DNA of 64,000 nucleotides from Sporosarcina sp. FSL K6-1508 (GTDB taxonomy: Bacteria > Bacillota > Bacilli > Bacillales_A > Planococcaceae). The stretch spans positions 62,001 to 126,000 of the forward strand of contig NZ_JBBOXF010000001.1 in NCBI RefSeq assembly GCF_038007465.1. The letters run 5' to 3'. Shown piece by piece: positions 1 to 9,242 of this stretch (its first letter is position 1; each line of letters starts with the position of its first letter). Made by a program: the position numbers and the translations under genes. Below the pieces are notes generated by a model, which did no database searches, was not told the DNA's origin, and saw only the letters and a list, made by a program, of their open reading frames with translations.

Positions 1-1123
1 AGTGATCCATCCAGCGAACCATCGCTTCTGGATTTTTTGCTTTATCCGTCAATACGAACATGCCAAGATTTCCGAGTCCAGTCGAAACTGTGTTATAAGC
101 ACGTTCCCCCGTAGGCCCTTCAAGAACTGGTACACCAACGTAACCGTCGAGTTTGAGTAGTTCTGCCGGGTCAACCTCACTTAACATACCGTAATTCCCT
201 TTAGATGCCTCAGCTGAAAACGTCTGTGGTTCAGTAGTGAATACGTCTTGGTTTACTAACCCTTCCTTATATAGCTTGTTCAAAAATACCAGCATTTCCT
301 TGTATTCATCTGTAGCCGGAACAAAACGGAATTCCTCCGTACCTTCTTTAAAGTCGAGATTGATGTTCATAGACCCTTGCTTGTTCAATCCAAAGGTTCC
401 GCGTAAATAGCTAGTAAATTCAGCAACGCCATAGCCACTGCCCCATCCAAGCTCATCCGCTTTGCCATTGCCATTCGGATCTTGTTCTTTGAACGCTTTC
501 AGTACTGCATACAATTCATCCGTCGTTTCAGGCGCTTGTAGTCCCAATTTTTCGAGCCAATCCTGATTTATCCACGGTGTACCTGCACGTAGGGCTTCGA
601 ATTCCGGATCATAAATAGCAGGAAAACCATAAATATTTCCATCCGCCATCGTAACACCTTGCTTCACCGCTGGGTACTCATCTAACAACTTTTTGAAATT
701 CGGAGCATATTCATCGATATAGTCATTTAATGATAAAAATACACCTTGTTCTCCGTATTTGATCAAATCTGTTTTAGAAAGAGCCGAAGCAAAGTAAAAC
801 TCAGGATAATCCCCCGCCGCAAGCGCTAAGTTTCGTTTCTCTGCTAACCCCTCAATTTGTACGGTATTCCAATTCACTTCGATATTCGACATTTTCTCAT
901 ACTCATCCCAAAGCATAAGACTATCCCAATTTTGTGAAGCAAAGAACTTTGCTGCAAATCCATCGACTTGAATCTTCTCTTCAACAATTGGCATACCTGT
1001 CGCGTTCACATTGCCAACATTCGCACCTTTTTCAACAGGTCCATCCTCTTTAGAACAAGCCCCCAAAATCCCTGCTGTTAACAATAAAGTTACTGCTACA
1101 CTAGAAAAAACTCTTCTCTTCAA
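1..1123 (-). CDS. Sugar ABC transporter solute-binding lipoprotein (partial, C-terminus off window)
   Basis: Extracellular substrate-binding subunit of a carbohydrate ABC importer of the LplA/YtcQ type. It captures an oligosaccharide outside the membrane and delivers it to the two permeases encoded just upstream. The start is a TTG at 1121-1123 behind a GGGGGAG ribosome site; an ATG two bases earlier runs straight into a stop. A short basic N-terminus and hydrophobic stretch end in a lipobox (ILGAC), so the protein should be lipid-anchored. The reading frame stays open for about 374 codons to the window edge. It is the fourth gene of the operon, 16 bp after the LplC-type permease. The substrate cannot be read from sequence; the neighbours resemble ytcQ-yteP-ytcP and lpl-type plant-polysaccharide uptake systems. 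Confidence 0.88.
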   Translation of the reverse strand, partial: MKRRVFSSVAVTLLLTAGILGACSKEDGPVEKGANVGNVNATGMPIVEEKIQVDGFAAKFFASQNWDSLMLWDEYEKMSNIEVNWNTVQIEGLAEKRNLALAAGDYPEFYFASALSKTDLIKYGEQGVFLSLNDYIDEYAPNFKKLLDEYPAVKQGVTMADGNIYGFPAIYDPEFEALRAGTPWINQDWLEKLGLQAPETTDELYAVLKAFKEQDPNGNGKADELGWGSGYGVAEFTSYLRGTFGLNKQGSMNINLDFKEGTEEFRFVPATDEYKEMLVFLNKLYKEGLVNQDVFTTEPQTFSAEASKGNYGMLSEVDPAELLKLDGYVGVPVLEGPTGERAYNTVSTGLGNLGMFVLTDKAKNPEAMVRWMDH

Positions 1124-1139
1124 ACCATTCTCCCCCTTA

Positions 1140-2018
1140 TCAGCCTTTTAGTGAACCTATCATAACGCCTTTCACGAAGTACCTTTGTAAAAATGGATAG
1201 AGCATGAGCATTGGTAAATTGGCAACAATCAATACTGCATATTTCAATCCCTCAACACTGAGCTGTTGCGCTAAAAAACTTTCCGACGTTGCTTGAATCA
1301 TATCGTCGGTCTGACCTTGAATCAGAATTTGTCTGAGAATCAATTGAAGTGGAAACTTATCTTGATCCTGTAAATAAATCAAGGCCTGGAAGTATGAATT
1401 CCAATGACCAACTGAATAGAACAGTACCATGACGGCAATAACCGGAAATGATAGTGGTAAAACAATACTCCATAGAATTCTAAAATTCCCGCTGCCATCC
1501 ATCTTGGCTGACTCCTCTAACTCATGAGGAATGGCTTGGAAGAATGTCCTCATAATGATGATATTCCAAACCGCAACGGCATTTGGAATAATCATGACCC
1601 AAAACGTATCTAGCATCCCAAGATCACGAATCAGTAGATAGGTCGGAACAAGGCCCCCACTGAAAAATATTGTAAAGATGATGAAGGCCATAATAACGCC
1701 GCGCCCCTTTAAATCTCTGCGTGACAATGGGTACGCTGCTAGAATCGTCATGATAACATTCAAAATCGTTCCAAATACTGTATACTTCAACGTGTTGACA
1801 AACCCATTTATAATATCCTTGTTTTTGAAGACCTTTTCATAGGCCTCAAGCGTAAATTCTTTCGGCCATAACCACATCTCACCTGACACCACATATTGCG
1901 GGTTACTCAGAGATGCACTGACTACAAAAACCAATGGATAGATGACGAGTAAGGCAACAATGGTAAGGAACACATAGTTAAATATTGTAAACGTACGATC
2001 TGCTTTGGTTTCTCTCAC
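1140..2018 (-). CDS. Carbohydrate ABC transporter permease, LplC/YtcP type
   Basis: Inner-membrane permease of the MalG-like family, one half of the translocation pore. About six hydrophobic segments are visible. The EAA loop that contacts the ATPase appears near the middle as EESAKMDGSGNFRILWSIVL, with the family-typical DG. I prefer the second GTG (2018), eight bases after TAGGGGG; a GTG at 2027 is the alternative. It starts about 12 bp after the LplB-type permease and is followed by the binding protein. No ATPase gene is in the window, which is usual: this family shares an MsmX/UgpC-type ATPase encoded elsewhere. Confidence 0.9.
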   Translation of the reverse strand: MRETKADRTFTIFNYVFLTIVALLVIYPLVFVVSASLSNPQYVVSGEMWLWPKEFTLEAYEKVFKNKDIINGFVNTLKYTVFGTILNVIMTILAAYPLSRRDLKGRGVIMAFIIFTIFFSGGLVPTYLLIRDLGMLDTFWVMIIPNAVAVWNIIIMRTFFQAIPHELEESAKMDGSGNFRILWSIVLPLSFPVIAVMVLFYSVGHWNSYFQALIYLQDQDKFPLQLILRQILIQGQTDDMIQATSESFLAQQLSVEGLKYAVLIVANLPMLMLYPFLQRYFVKGVMIGSLKG

Positions 2019-2030
2019 TGCCCCCACCCC

Positions 2031-3053
2031 CTACCATAGACTTGTCTCATTCACTTTTTTCGCAATTTGATTGACCATTATAAGCATGAAGAAATTAATG
2101 AGCGAGTTGAACAGCCCTACAGCCGCGGAAAAGCTATATTGCGCTTCCAAGATTCCGCTTCGATACACAAATGTCGAGATGACATCGGATGACACCATAT
2201 TCAACGTATTCTGCATTAAGTAGACTTTTTCAAACCCAACAGCCATTACAGACCCTGCATTCAAAATGAAAAGAATGACGATTGTTGGCATGATCGCCGG
2301 GATATTAATATGAATAATCCGTTGGAACCGCGATGCCCCATCAATCATGGCCGCTTCGTGTTGAGAAGGATCCACTGCCGCTAATGCAGCAATGTAAATA
2401 ATTGAACTCCACCCCATCGTTTGCCAGACGTCTGATAGCACATACAAACTTTTAAACCAAGCTGGCTCTGTTATAAAGTCAATTGGTGTCCCACCAAAAA
2501 GGCGAACTACCTGATTGACTAATCCATCTGTTTTCAAGAATAAGAGCATCATTCCCACAACAACAACTGTTGAAAGGAAATGCGGCGCGTAGATAACGGT
2601 CTGTACGAATTTTTTATAACGCAAACCTTTTACTTCATTTAATAAAAGCGCCAATATAATCGGAACTGGGAATGAAACTACTAAAGTGAAAATACCAATC
2701 CCGACTGTGTTTTTGATGAGTCTCCAAAAATAGTAACTATCAAAGAATCGCTCAAAGTGCTTAAATCCTACCCAAGGGCTCCCCAAAATCCCTTTTGTCG
2801 CGATGAAATCTTTAAACGCAATTTGCAAACCGTAGAGCGGAAAGTAATGAAACACAAGAAAGTATAGAATGACGGGTGTTAGTAATGCATAGAGTTCCCA
2901 GTTTTTCCGAAACTCTTTTTTCCACCCAATCCCCTTCTTTCTTTTCCCCGCGCTTTGCTGCCCCTGACTACCTTGAGGACCTTTAAACATCTTCTTTTTC
3001 TCATTTACCCCAGTCTCTTCTGCAGTTCCTACCCTCTCACTAATATTCGTCAT
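2031..3053 (-). CDS. Carbohydrate ABC transporter permease, LplB/YteP type
   Basis: Partner permease (MalF-like, LplB family). A cytoplasmic N-terminal extension of about 50 residues rich in Lys/Gly/Gln precedes the first membrane span. The characteristic 'LYALLTPVILYFLVFHYFPL' and the EAA loop (EAAMIDGASRFQRI) follow. The ATG at 3053, preceded by GGAGG and AAGGGG, is chosen over the longer frame reaching 3164, which would overlap the oxidoreductase gene. It lies 28 bp after that gene and is nearly contiguous with the LplC permease, consistent with one transcript. Confidence 0.9.
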   Translation of the reverse strand: MTNISERVGTAEETGVNEKKKMFKGPQGSQGQQSAGKRKKGIGWKKEFRKNWELYALLTPVILYFLVFHYFPLYGLQIAFKDFIATKGILGSPWVGFKHFERFFDSYYFWRLIKNTVGIGIFTLVVSFPVPIILALLLNEVKGLRYKKFVQTVIYAPHFLSTVVVVGMMLLFLKTDGLVNQVVRLFGGTPIDFITEPAWFKSLYVLSDVWQTMGWSSIIYIAALAAVDPSQHEAAMIDGASRFQRIIHINIPAIMPTIVILFILNAGSVMAVGFEKVYLMQNTLNMVSSDVISTFVYRSGILEAQYSFSAAVGLFNSLINFFMLIMVNQIAKKVNETSLW

Positions 3054-3081
3054 GATCAGACCCCTTTTCCTCCAAACACAC

Positions 3082-4233
3082 TCAGCTGTGTACGATGCTA
3101 GATTCTTGTGAAACCCTGACGACTTTACCGCCTGCGCGTATTGACTCTGTTGCTGCACACCCAACTGCTACACTCATTCTTCCTGCGAAAGGCGTAGTAA
3201 GGGGTTGTTTATCATGAAGGATCAAGTCAATAAAATCTTGCGTGATTTTCGGATCTGCCCCACCATGACTACCATCTTCGGGTTTCATTTCGTATGTAAC
3301 GTCACTTAGCTCTTTCCACGTGTTCGTTTTACGCGTTTTCAAGTATATTTTCCCGTTGACATCATCGTTCTCTATACGACCTTCTGTTCCAATGAATGTA
3401 TAGTTACGGTTATAGTCTGGCGTGAAATGACATTGAAGATAAGATGCCTTAATCCCGCCCTCTAGCTCCATAATAAGCATGTTATTGTCTTCCACATCGA
3501 TTTCTTCTCGGAATGCACATTGCGTGAATGTATGAGCGACATACTCAGGACACGTATTCTTTAGCTCACACTCAGGACATGTTAAGTCGTTTGGCTTATC
3601 CCCACCATAGTAATCAAGGCTTCCGAATGCAGATACTTTTGTCGCATACTTGCCTGAAATCCAGTGGATCACATCAAGGTCATGTGAACCTTTCTGTAAA
3701 AGAAGAGAGGTTGTATTTTCTGATTTCCCGTGCCAATCGTGGTAGTAGAAATAGCCCCCAAAGCCGACGAAGTGACGAACCCAAATCGTTTTCAATTCAC
3801 CAATAGCACCGGAGTCAATGAGTTCTTTCATCGTTTGGTACATGCTCATATAGCGCATATTGAAACCAACCATCAGATGCTTGCCTGATTTTTGCCACGT
3901 TTCAATAATCCGGTCGCACCCTTCAACCGTAATGGCGAGTGGTTTTTCAGAATAGACATGTTTACCTGCCTCAAGAGCAGCGATAACATGTTCCTCATGT
4001 AGATAATCCGGTGACAATACTGCAACCGCATCGATATCAACACGCTTCAACAGTTCTTTGTAGTCATTTGTTTGAAATAATGGTGTGTCGTATTTCTCTT
4101 GGAACTTGGCAATGCGTTCATTAGAAATATCGGCAATTGCAACAACCTCAGATTCCCCTTCTGGCTTATGCCAATAGTGTGCAAGTCCACCTCGTAAACC
4201 CGCTCCGATAATTCCCATTCTTACTTTCTTCAT
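3082..4233 (-). CDS. Gfo/Idh/MocA family NAD(P)-dependent oxidoreductase
   Basis: Predicted sugar or inositol dehydrogenase/isomerase acting on the imported saccharide or a derivative. The N-terminal Rossmann motif GAGLRG is at residues 10-15, the family EKP motif at 96-98, and the HD/D motif of the substrate domain at about 184-187. A small cysteine cluster (Cys219, 222, 228 and 239; CxxC then two more) sits in the C-terminal domain. It could bind a metal and is found only in some family members. The start is the ATG at 4233 after GGGGTGAAGAG; the longer frame to 4317 would run through the operator palindrome at 4294-4307. It is first in the uptake operon. Confidence 0.88.
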   Translation of the reverse strand: MKKVRMGIIGAGLRGGLAHYWHKPEGESEVVAIADISNERIAKFQEKYDTPLFQTNDYKELLKRVDIDAVAVLSPDYLHEEHVIAALEAGKHVYSEKPLAITVEGCDRIIETWQKSGKHLMVGFNMRYMSMYQTMKELIDSGAIGELKTIWVRHFVGFGGYFYYHDWHGKSENTTSLLLQKGSHDLDVIHWISGKYATKVSAFGSLDYYGGDKPNDLTCPECELKNTCPEYVAHTFTQCAFREEIDVEDNNMLIMELEGGIKASYLQCHFTPDYNRNYTFIGTEGRIENDDVNGKIYLKTRKTNTWKELSDVTYEMKPEDGSHGGADPKITQDFIDLILHDKQPLTTPFAGRMSVAVGCAATESIRAGGKVVRVSQESSIVHS

Positions 4234-4293
4234 CTCTTCACCCCATCTATTTTGAAGTTTTCTTTCACCTTGGGTATTTATTCCCCAATTCCG

Positions 4294-4307
4294 GGAAAAC
4301 GTTTTCC
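4294..4307. promoter_or_regulatory. LacI-type operator palindrome upstream of the sugar operon
   Basis: A perfect 14-bp palindrome, GGAAAACGTTTTCC, lies 60 bp before the oxidoreductase start and 32 bp after the LacI stop codon. The central CG with A/T-rich arms is the classical LacI/GalR-family operator form. The simplest reading is autorepression of the uptake operon by the adjacent regulator. A CcpA cre-like role is possible because the consensus overlaps. Confidence 0.75.
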
Positions 4308-4338
4308 TTAAAGCCATACTAAAGATTACTACCTATTT

Positions 4339-5361
4339 TTAGGTTGATTGACGAACGACTAATTTAAATGGCAATAATGTTTTTAAGTCAATATTTGGAT
4401 TATCTTCAATTTGGTTCATTAGCGTTTTCGCTGCAATTACACCCATCTCATATTGCGGTATGGATATTGTCGACAACGAAGGATGAACATATTGAGCCAT
4501 TTCGTTATTATCAATCCCGATGAATCCGATATCATTAGGTATAGAAAGCCCGAGTTCGTGTGCAGCTCGCATCGCCGCTATCGCTAATAAATCTCCTGCG
4601 CATAGAAGAGCAGTTGGACGCTTATTAAGTGGCTGACTCAATAAATCCATTGCCGACTTATAACTTTGTTCCAAACACCAACCTGTATTAATAATCCAAC
4701 CCTCTTCAATAGGTAACCCGAATTCGTTCATTGCCTTTTTAAACCCTTTAAAACGTTTTTCACTTGCCATTGTAGCGCCTATCTCACCGCCCATGAACCC
4801 GATACGATGATGTCCTTTTGACACAAGATGTTCTACAGCTTTATACGCTGCATCTTCCCGGTCATAATCCACTGTAGATATCGCATGATCACTGTAATTA
4901 AAATCAACGCCCACAACAGGAATTAACTCCTTAATCTCAAGAAGAACTTGTTCATCGACTTTATCAATTAGCAATATCCCCTCAACTTCCTTTTCCCGAA
5001 TCATCTGATGGAAAAGTGCCTCATCTTCCAAATCCTCGCTCGTTAATAGTAGCAGCGTATAACCTGCACTATTCAACGTTTCACTAATCCCCGAATAGAT
5101 TTTGGAAAAGTACGGGTTATCTTCTGCAAGACGTGGACTTGCAAGCCATGCGATTTTCTTTGTGCGCTTCTTTTGTTGCCTTGAAGAAGCGACAAGATGC
5201 CGTGCATACTCATTCGGTGTATACCCTAAGTCTTTTACTGCCTGCCAAACTTTTTTCTTTGTTTCGGGATTCACATTTCGAGTAGAGTCATTTTTAATAA
5301 CACGGGAAACTGTCGTAACTGATACACCAACATGCATTGCAATATCTTTTAATCTCACCAT
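4339..5361 (-). CDS. LacI family transcriptional regulator
   Basis: Repressor of 340 residues with the N-terminal helix-turn-helix (VRLKDIAMHVGVSVTTVSRV, residues 2-21) and a periplasmic-binding-protein-like effector domain filling the remainder. It probably senses the sugar imported by the downstream ABC system. The ATG at 5361 is preceded by AGAGGT at good spacing and places the helix-turn-helix at residue 2; a longer frame to 5385 lacks support. It precedes the oxidoreductase/transport genes in the same direction, with an operator-like palindrome in the 105-bp gap and another candidate operator just upstream of itself. Confidence 0.92.
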   Translation of the reverse strand: MVRLKDIAMHVGVSVTTVSRVIKNDSTRNVNPETKKKVWQAVKDLGYTPNEYARHLVASSRQQKKRTKKIAWLASPRLAEDNPYFSKIYSGISETLNSAGYTLLLLTSEDLEDEALFHQMIREKEVEGILLIDKVDEQVLLEIKELIPVVGVDFNYSDHAISTVDYDREDAAYKAVEHLVSKGHHRIGFMGGEIGATMASEKRFKGFKKAMNEFGLPIEEGWIINTGWCLEQSYKSAMDLLSQPLNKRPTALLCAGDLLAIAAMRAAHELGLSIPNDIGFIGIDNNEMAQYVHPSLSTISIPQYEMGVIAAKTLMNQIEDNPNIDLKTLLPFKLVVRQST

Positions 5362-5380
5362 TTTATGTACCTCTTTCTTC

Positions 5381-5394
5381 TGCAACCGTTTTCT
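5381..5394. promoter_or_regulatory. Candidate LacI self-operator
   Basis: TGCAACCGTTTTCT, 20 bp before the LacI start, carries the AACCGTTTTC core similar to the palindrome at 4294-4307, but one arm is degenerate. This would fit autoregulation. Inferred from similarity and position only. Confidence 0.5.
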
Positions 5395-5754
5395 TTTACA
5401 TTATTGTACTACAAACTTCCATGCAGTTTAGTACAATAGTAAATTACGCCAGACGTCAACGGGTTGTAGGTACAACTATAAATAAAAAATAAGTGAGATA
5501 CTTCAATATAGTTGGAAATTTGTTACTACAAATAATATATAGTCTATTGTTCTGAGTGTCAACGTATTTTTCAAATAGTCTATTAACTAATAACTGTCCT
5601 CTATTTATTGCAGCTCATGACAGCATACTACATAGTAAAAGTGCCTGAATTGACTGGGTGACAGTCACCCAGTCAATTCAGACACTATTCAGACAACCAT
5701 TAAACCTTGTTTTCTTCATGCATTTGTAATTTTATTTCCCAATAAGTACTTAAA
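5386..5754. other. Intergenic stretch between LacI gene and NhaC gene
   Basis: About 370 bp without a supported gene. It contains the candidate LacI self-operator at its right-hand start, AT-rich promoter-like sequence, and one copy of the dispersed palindromic repeat at 5645-5681, just downstream of the NhaC gene. Confidence 0.7.
5645..5681. repeat. Dispersed GGTGACAGTCACC palindrome, copy 1
   Basis: Two 18-base arms around one central base form a perfect palindrome (core ACTGGGTGACAGTCACCCAGT). It is the most symmetric of seven related copies in the window and sits 74 bp after the NhaC stop. It may serve as a terminator-like hairpin, but it lacks a clear U-tract. Confidence 0.85.
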
Positions 5755-7098
5755 TTATTTATCTTCTATAGGTGATACCACAATTTTCTCCACCGACTTG
5801 TCTGTCTGACGAAATTTCGGATAGCCGATCAAAATGGCAACAACTCCGCAAATTCCGATTAATACGGGATAAAATGAATAAGGAATAATACTAACCGGTG
5901 ATATTGCTGCTAATCCAGCGGCTGCAAGCATTTGCCCTCCATACGGCAAAATCCCCTGCCAGCTACTTGCGAACATATCAAGTAAACTAGCCGACTTCCT
6001 TGGGTCAATCTCATATTCATCAGCGATACTTTTTGCTAAAGGCCCTGTAATGATAATCGATATCGTATTATTCGCGGTAGCGATATTAGCCATACTAACT
6101 AAACCGGCAATCCCAAAATCAGCCCCTTTTTTCGATTTAATTTTGCTTGTAATGACATATAAAAGATAATCAATACCCCCATTATATTTGATGATTTCAA
6201 CGACGCCACCGATTAAGATAGCAATGATCGCCAAATCCTCCATACTAATGATTCCTTCAGCAACTAGTTGCAAAAAACCGCCGAAACTATAAGACCCGTC
6301 AATCATACCGATAATTCCGGCAAACAGCGTTCCACCAAGCAAAACGACCAGCACATGTGCACCTAATAACGCCGCTACAAATACTGCGATATAAGGGAGT
6401 ATTTTAAACAACTCATACGGATAGTCCCCACCCAAACTAGCTACATTACCTCGTGTGATTATGCCTAAAACAATCGCTGTGACAATTGCTCCGGGTAATA
6501 CGATCAAAAAGTTCACTTTAAACTTGTCTTTCATTTTTATATTTTGTGTCCTAACCGCCGCAATCGTCGTATCCGAGATCATCGACAAGTTATCACCAAA
6601 CATTGCACCGCCGATTACTGTCGCCATTGCCAATGCCAGCGGGATACCTGTTTGACTCGCAATCCCTATTCCGATTGGCGCCAAGGCAACAACGGTCCCC
6701 ATTGACGTCCCCATTGAAATCGAAATAAAACAACCGATAACGAATAATCCAACCATCAATAAATTCGTAGGTAATAGAGATAAGCCAAGGTTAACTGTGG
6801 ATTCAACGGCCCCCATTCCTCTAGCAACTGCAGAAAATGCGCCAGCTAAAATAAAAATGACAGCCATTAAAATAATATTCGGATGGCCTGCGCCTTTCGT
6901 AAAAGTCTCCACTTTACTGGACAACTTTTCTTTTCTATTCATCATCAAAGCAATAGCGGCAGCAATTAGTATCGCTACATTCAATGGCATATTTGAAAAG
7001 TCTTTTGTAATAATTCCTGTGCCGATAAATAGCAACACAAAAACAAGTAATGGAAAAAGCGCAAAGGGGTTCCCCTTTTTCACTTTAAGATTCGGCAT
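5755..7098 (-). CDS. NhaC-family Na+/H+ antiporter (YheL-like)
   Basis: Polytopic membrane antiporter of 447 residues with about 11-12 hydrophobic spans. It resembles the NhaC/YheL branch that exchanges Na+ (or, in some relatives, a dicarboxylate/amine pair) for H+. Family-type segments are visible: a serine/glycine-rich SISMGTSMGTVVALAP near residue 128 and GGAMFGDNLSMISDTT near 165. The ATG at 7098 follows AGGAGGAATATTT. It is divergent from luxS and monocistronic as far as can be seen. The exact substrate cannot be decided; NhaC paralogues differ widely. Confidence 0.85.
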   Translation of the reverse strand: MPNLKVKKGNPFALFPLLVFVLLFIGTGIITKDFSNMPLNVAILIAAAIALMMNRKEKLSSKVETFTKGAGHPNIILMAVIFILAGAFSAVARGMGAVESTVNLGLSLLPTNLLMVGLFVIGCFISISMGTSMGTVVALAPIGIGIASQTGIPLALAMATVIGGAMFGDNLSMISDTTIAAVRTQNIKMKDKFKVNFLIVLPGAIVTAIVLGIITRGNVASLGGDYPYELFKILPYIAVFVAALLGAHVLVVLLGGTLFAGIIGMIDGSYSFGGFLQLVAEGIISMEDLAIIAILIGGVVEIIKYNGGIDYLLYVITSKIKSKKGADFGIAGLVSMANIATANNTISIIITGPLAKSIADEYEIDPRKSASLLDMFASSWQGILPYGGQMLAAAGLAAISPVSIIPYSFYPVLIGICGVVAILIGYPKFRQTDKSVEKIVVSPIEDK

Positions 7099-7303
7099 AA
7101 ATATTCCTCCTAGTAGTCTGACAAAATCCCAGAACTTACTGAAAACATAGTATTTCTATATGAATTACCAAACACTATCGTATCCTGCTTTCTTATCAGT
7201 GTTAACGAGGTTATTAACAGTTTTCAGAATTTACTTATAAATTGGTTTACATTACTAGTTGAAATGTGATAGGTTAGATGACAAACCTGAGAGGATGATT
7301 GAA

Positions 7304-7759
7304 ATGGCAGTGGTTGAAAGTTTTTTATTGGATCATACAAAAGTAAAAGCTCCTTATGTACGCTTAGCTGGTACGGAACAACACGAGAAAGGAAGCACTG
7401 TACAAAAATATGACTTACGGTTTTTGCAACCGAACGAAGATGCACTGCCTACTTCAGCCGTTCATACACTAGAGCATTTACTTGCGACGTATTTGCGAGA
7501 CGAGCTGACGGGAATTGTCGATATCTCACCAATGGGATGCAGAACAGGATTTTACATGATCATCTGGGATGAACATGAACCCAAAGAAGTTGCCGCTGCT
7601 TTAACGACAGTGCTTGAGAAAGTAGTAACTACTGAACACGTTCCCGCTGTGTCTGCACTTGAATGTGGAAACTATAGAGATCATTCACTATTTGCTGCAC
7701 AGGAATATGCAAAGTTGGTTCTTGAAGCAGGATTAAGTGATGACCCGTTCCGCGCTTAA
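7304..7759 (+). CDS. luxS: S-ribosylhomocysteine lyase LuxS
   Basis: LuxS cleaves S-ribosylhomocysteine to homocysteine and DPD, the precursor of AI-2, in the activated methyl cycle. The 151-residue product has the metal-binding HTLEH motif (His54, His58), the third ligand Cys121 in ECGNYRDH, and the catalytic Cys79 in GCRTGFY. The start is the ATG at 7304 after GAGAGG, giving the family-typical N-terminus (VESFLLDH..VKAPYVR); a frame opening at 7259 is rejected. It is slightly shorter than the usual ~157 residues, only at the C-terminus. It stands alone and is followed by a hairpin terminator. Confidence 0.96.
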   Translation: MAVVESFLLDHTKVKAPYVRLAGTEQHEKGSTVQKYDLRFLQPNEDALPTSAVHTLEHLLATYLRDELTGIVDISPMGCRTGFYMIIWDEHEPKEVAAALTTVLEKVVTTEHVPAVSALECGNYRDHSLFAAQEYAKLVLEAGLSDDPFRA

Positions 7760-7819
7760 GCGCAAATAAATTACGTCCATTATTGATTTTCACTTCATAG
7801 TTTAGTACCAAAAATAACA

Positions 7820-7860
7820 AAAGAGGTTGCCCCAAAGCTGAATTTGCAGGCAACCTCTTT
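7820..7860 (+). terminator. Terminator hairpin after luxS
   Basis: Twelve-base arms (AAAGAGGTTGCC / GGCAACCTCTTT) with a 17-base loop, 60 bp after the luxS stop. The U-tract is short because the Ts are within the stem. Confidence 0.7.
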
Positions 7861-7945
7861 AGTCTGGATTCTTTGCTCCCTATACATCATGAGTGTTACG
7901 CTTATGTCATGCCGCCTAATTCGGCAAACAAAGAGGAGGGCCATT

Positions 7946-8974
7946 ATGACACAAGTAAAACAACAGGAAATTCACCTGGCTAACCGGCCAAAAGGAATGC
8001 CTTCAAAAGAAGATTTCAACTTTGTAGAGAGTCTAGTTCCCACACCAAAAAAGAACGAAGTTTTAGTACGGACACTGTATTTATCCGTTGATCCATACAT
8101 GCGCGGAAGAATGCAGGACACAAAATCATATATTGCTCCATTTGAATTAAATAAGGTCATTGTTGGGGGTGTCGTCGCCGAAGTCGTTGAATCTCAATCA
8201 GACGCCTTCAAACAAGGTGATGTGGTCGTTGGGAATCTCAACTGGGCTGAATATACTATAGCCAGTGAGCAAGAAATCCGGAAAATCGATCCCAAATTAG
8301 CGCCTATTTCCACTCATTTAGGAATTCTCGGTATGCCTGGCTTAACAGCCTATTTTGGACTGCTGGACATCGGAAAACCGCAAGCTGGTGAAACGGTCGT
8401 CGTTTCCGGGGCTGCCGGGGCTGTTGGTTCTGCAGTTGGACAAATCGCAAAAATCAAAGGTGCCAAAGTAGTAGGCATTGCTGGCTCAGATGAAAAAATC
8501 GACTACTTACTAAACGAGCTTGGCTTTGACGCAGCTGTTAACTATAAAAAAGAAAGTTTCAGGGAAGACCTTAAAAATGCTGTGCCTAACGGAGTAGATG
8601 TGTATTTTGATAATGTCGGCGGCGACGTTTCAGATGCCGTTTTCACACTGTTAAACAGAAATGCCCGAATTCCATTATGCGGAGCAATTTCATCCTACAA
8701 TGCCGAAGGAAAAGATTCAGGCCCCCGTATCCAATCAGCCATGATCAAGACAAGCGCCATGATGAAAGGCTTCACACTTGGCGATTATGCTGCTAACTTT
8801 AGTGTCGGAGCTGTGGACTTAGGTAAATGGCTACAACAAGGCAAATTGAAATACGAAGAAACAATTGTGGAAGGTTTTGAAAATATCCCCGAAGCATTTA
8901 TTGGTTTATTTAAAGGAACGAACCTTGGTAAACAACTTGTAAGGGTTGCTAATCCTGAACACGCGAAGCTATAA
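7946..8974 (+). CDS. NADP-dependent oxidoreductase, MDR zinc-independent (YfmJ / prostaglandin reductase-like)
   Basis: Medium-chain reductase of the zinc-independent leukotriene/prostaglandin reductase and CurA-like branch, expected to reduce activated C=C bonds of enones with NADPH. The 342-residue protein has a GroES-like N-terminus with the family signature (SVDPYMRGRM) and the nucleotide motif SGAAGAVGSAVGQIAK near 150. It also has 'VDVYFDNVGG', typical of this branch. No catalytic or structural zinc ligands are visible. The start ATG at 7946 follows AGAGGAGGG; a frame opening at 7844 overlaps the luxS terminator and is rejected. It is a single gene followed by its own terminator. Confidence 0.9.
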   Translation: MTQVKQQEIHLANRPKGMPSKEDFNFVESLVPTPKKNEVLVRTLYLSVDPYMRGRMQDTKSYIAPFELNKVIVGGVVAEVVESQSDAFKQGDVVVGNLNWAEYTIASEQEIRKIDPKLAPISTHLGILGMPGLTAYFGLLDIGKPQAGETVVVSGAAGAVGSAVGQIAKIKGAKVVGIAGSDEKIDYLLNELGFDAAVNYKKESFREDLKNAVPNGVDVYFDNVGGDVSDAVFTLLNRNARIPLCGAISSYNAEGKDSGPRIQSAMIKTSAMMKGFTLGDYAANFSVGAVDLGKWLQQGKLKYEETIVEGFENIPEAFIGLFKGTNLGKQLVRVANPEHAKL

Positions 8975-9040
8975 AGGTTAATGTTATTAGGCATTAGAAA
9001 GATATACTAATGATAATTCCCACCCCAGAATAAAAATGAA

Positions 9041-9076
9041 AAAATCAGCCATTCTCCTACATGGCTGATTTTCTTT
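9041..9076 (+). terminator. Terminator after the oxidoreductase gene
   Basis: Perfect 12-bp stem (AAAATCAGCCAT / ATGGCTGATTTT) with an 8-base loop, followed by CTTT. Confidence 0.85.
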
Positions 9077-9108
9077 GTGACTAATAAACATTCCGAATTG
9101 TGTCCAAG

Positions 9109-9134
9109 TTGTAGTGGTGACAGGCACCACTACA
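9109..9134. repeat. Dispersed palindrome, copy 2 (GTAGTGGTG variant)
   Basis: TTGTAGTGGTGACAGGCACC and its mirror CACTACAA form an imperfect palindrome. It shares the GGTGACAG core with the other copies but has GTAGT arms. Confidence 0.75.
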
Positions 9135-9242
9135 AATACTTCCAGCTTTCTTTCATTCTCGAGTCAATACTGTTACATTGCTATAAAAACCGAAGATAGG
9201 GGTATACACTGGAAAAAGGTCATTTTTCTGGAGGAGTAGTTT

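Noticed and set aside
7629..7853. Minus-strand frame opposite the end of luxS
   Set aside because: Antisense to luxS and its terminator; no ribosome site or relatives recognised.
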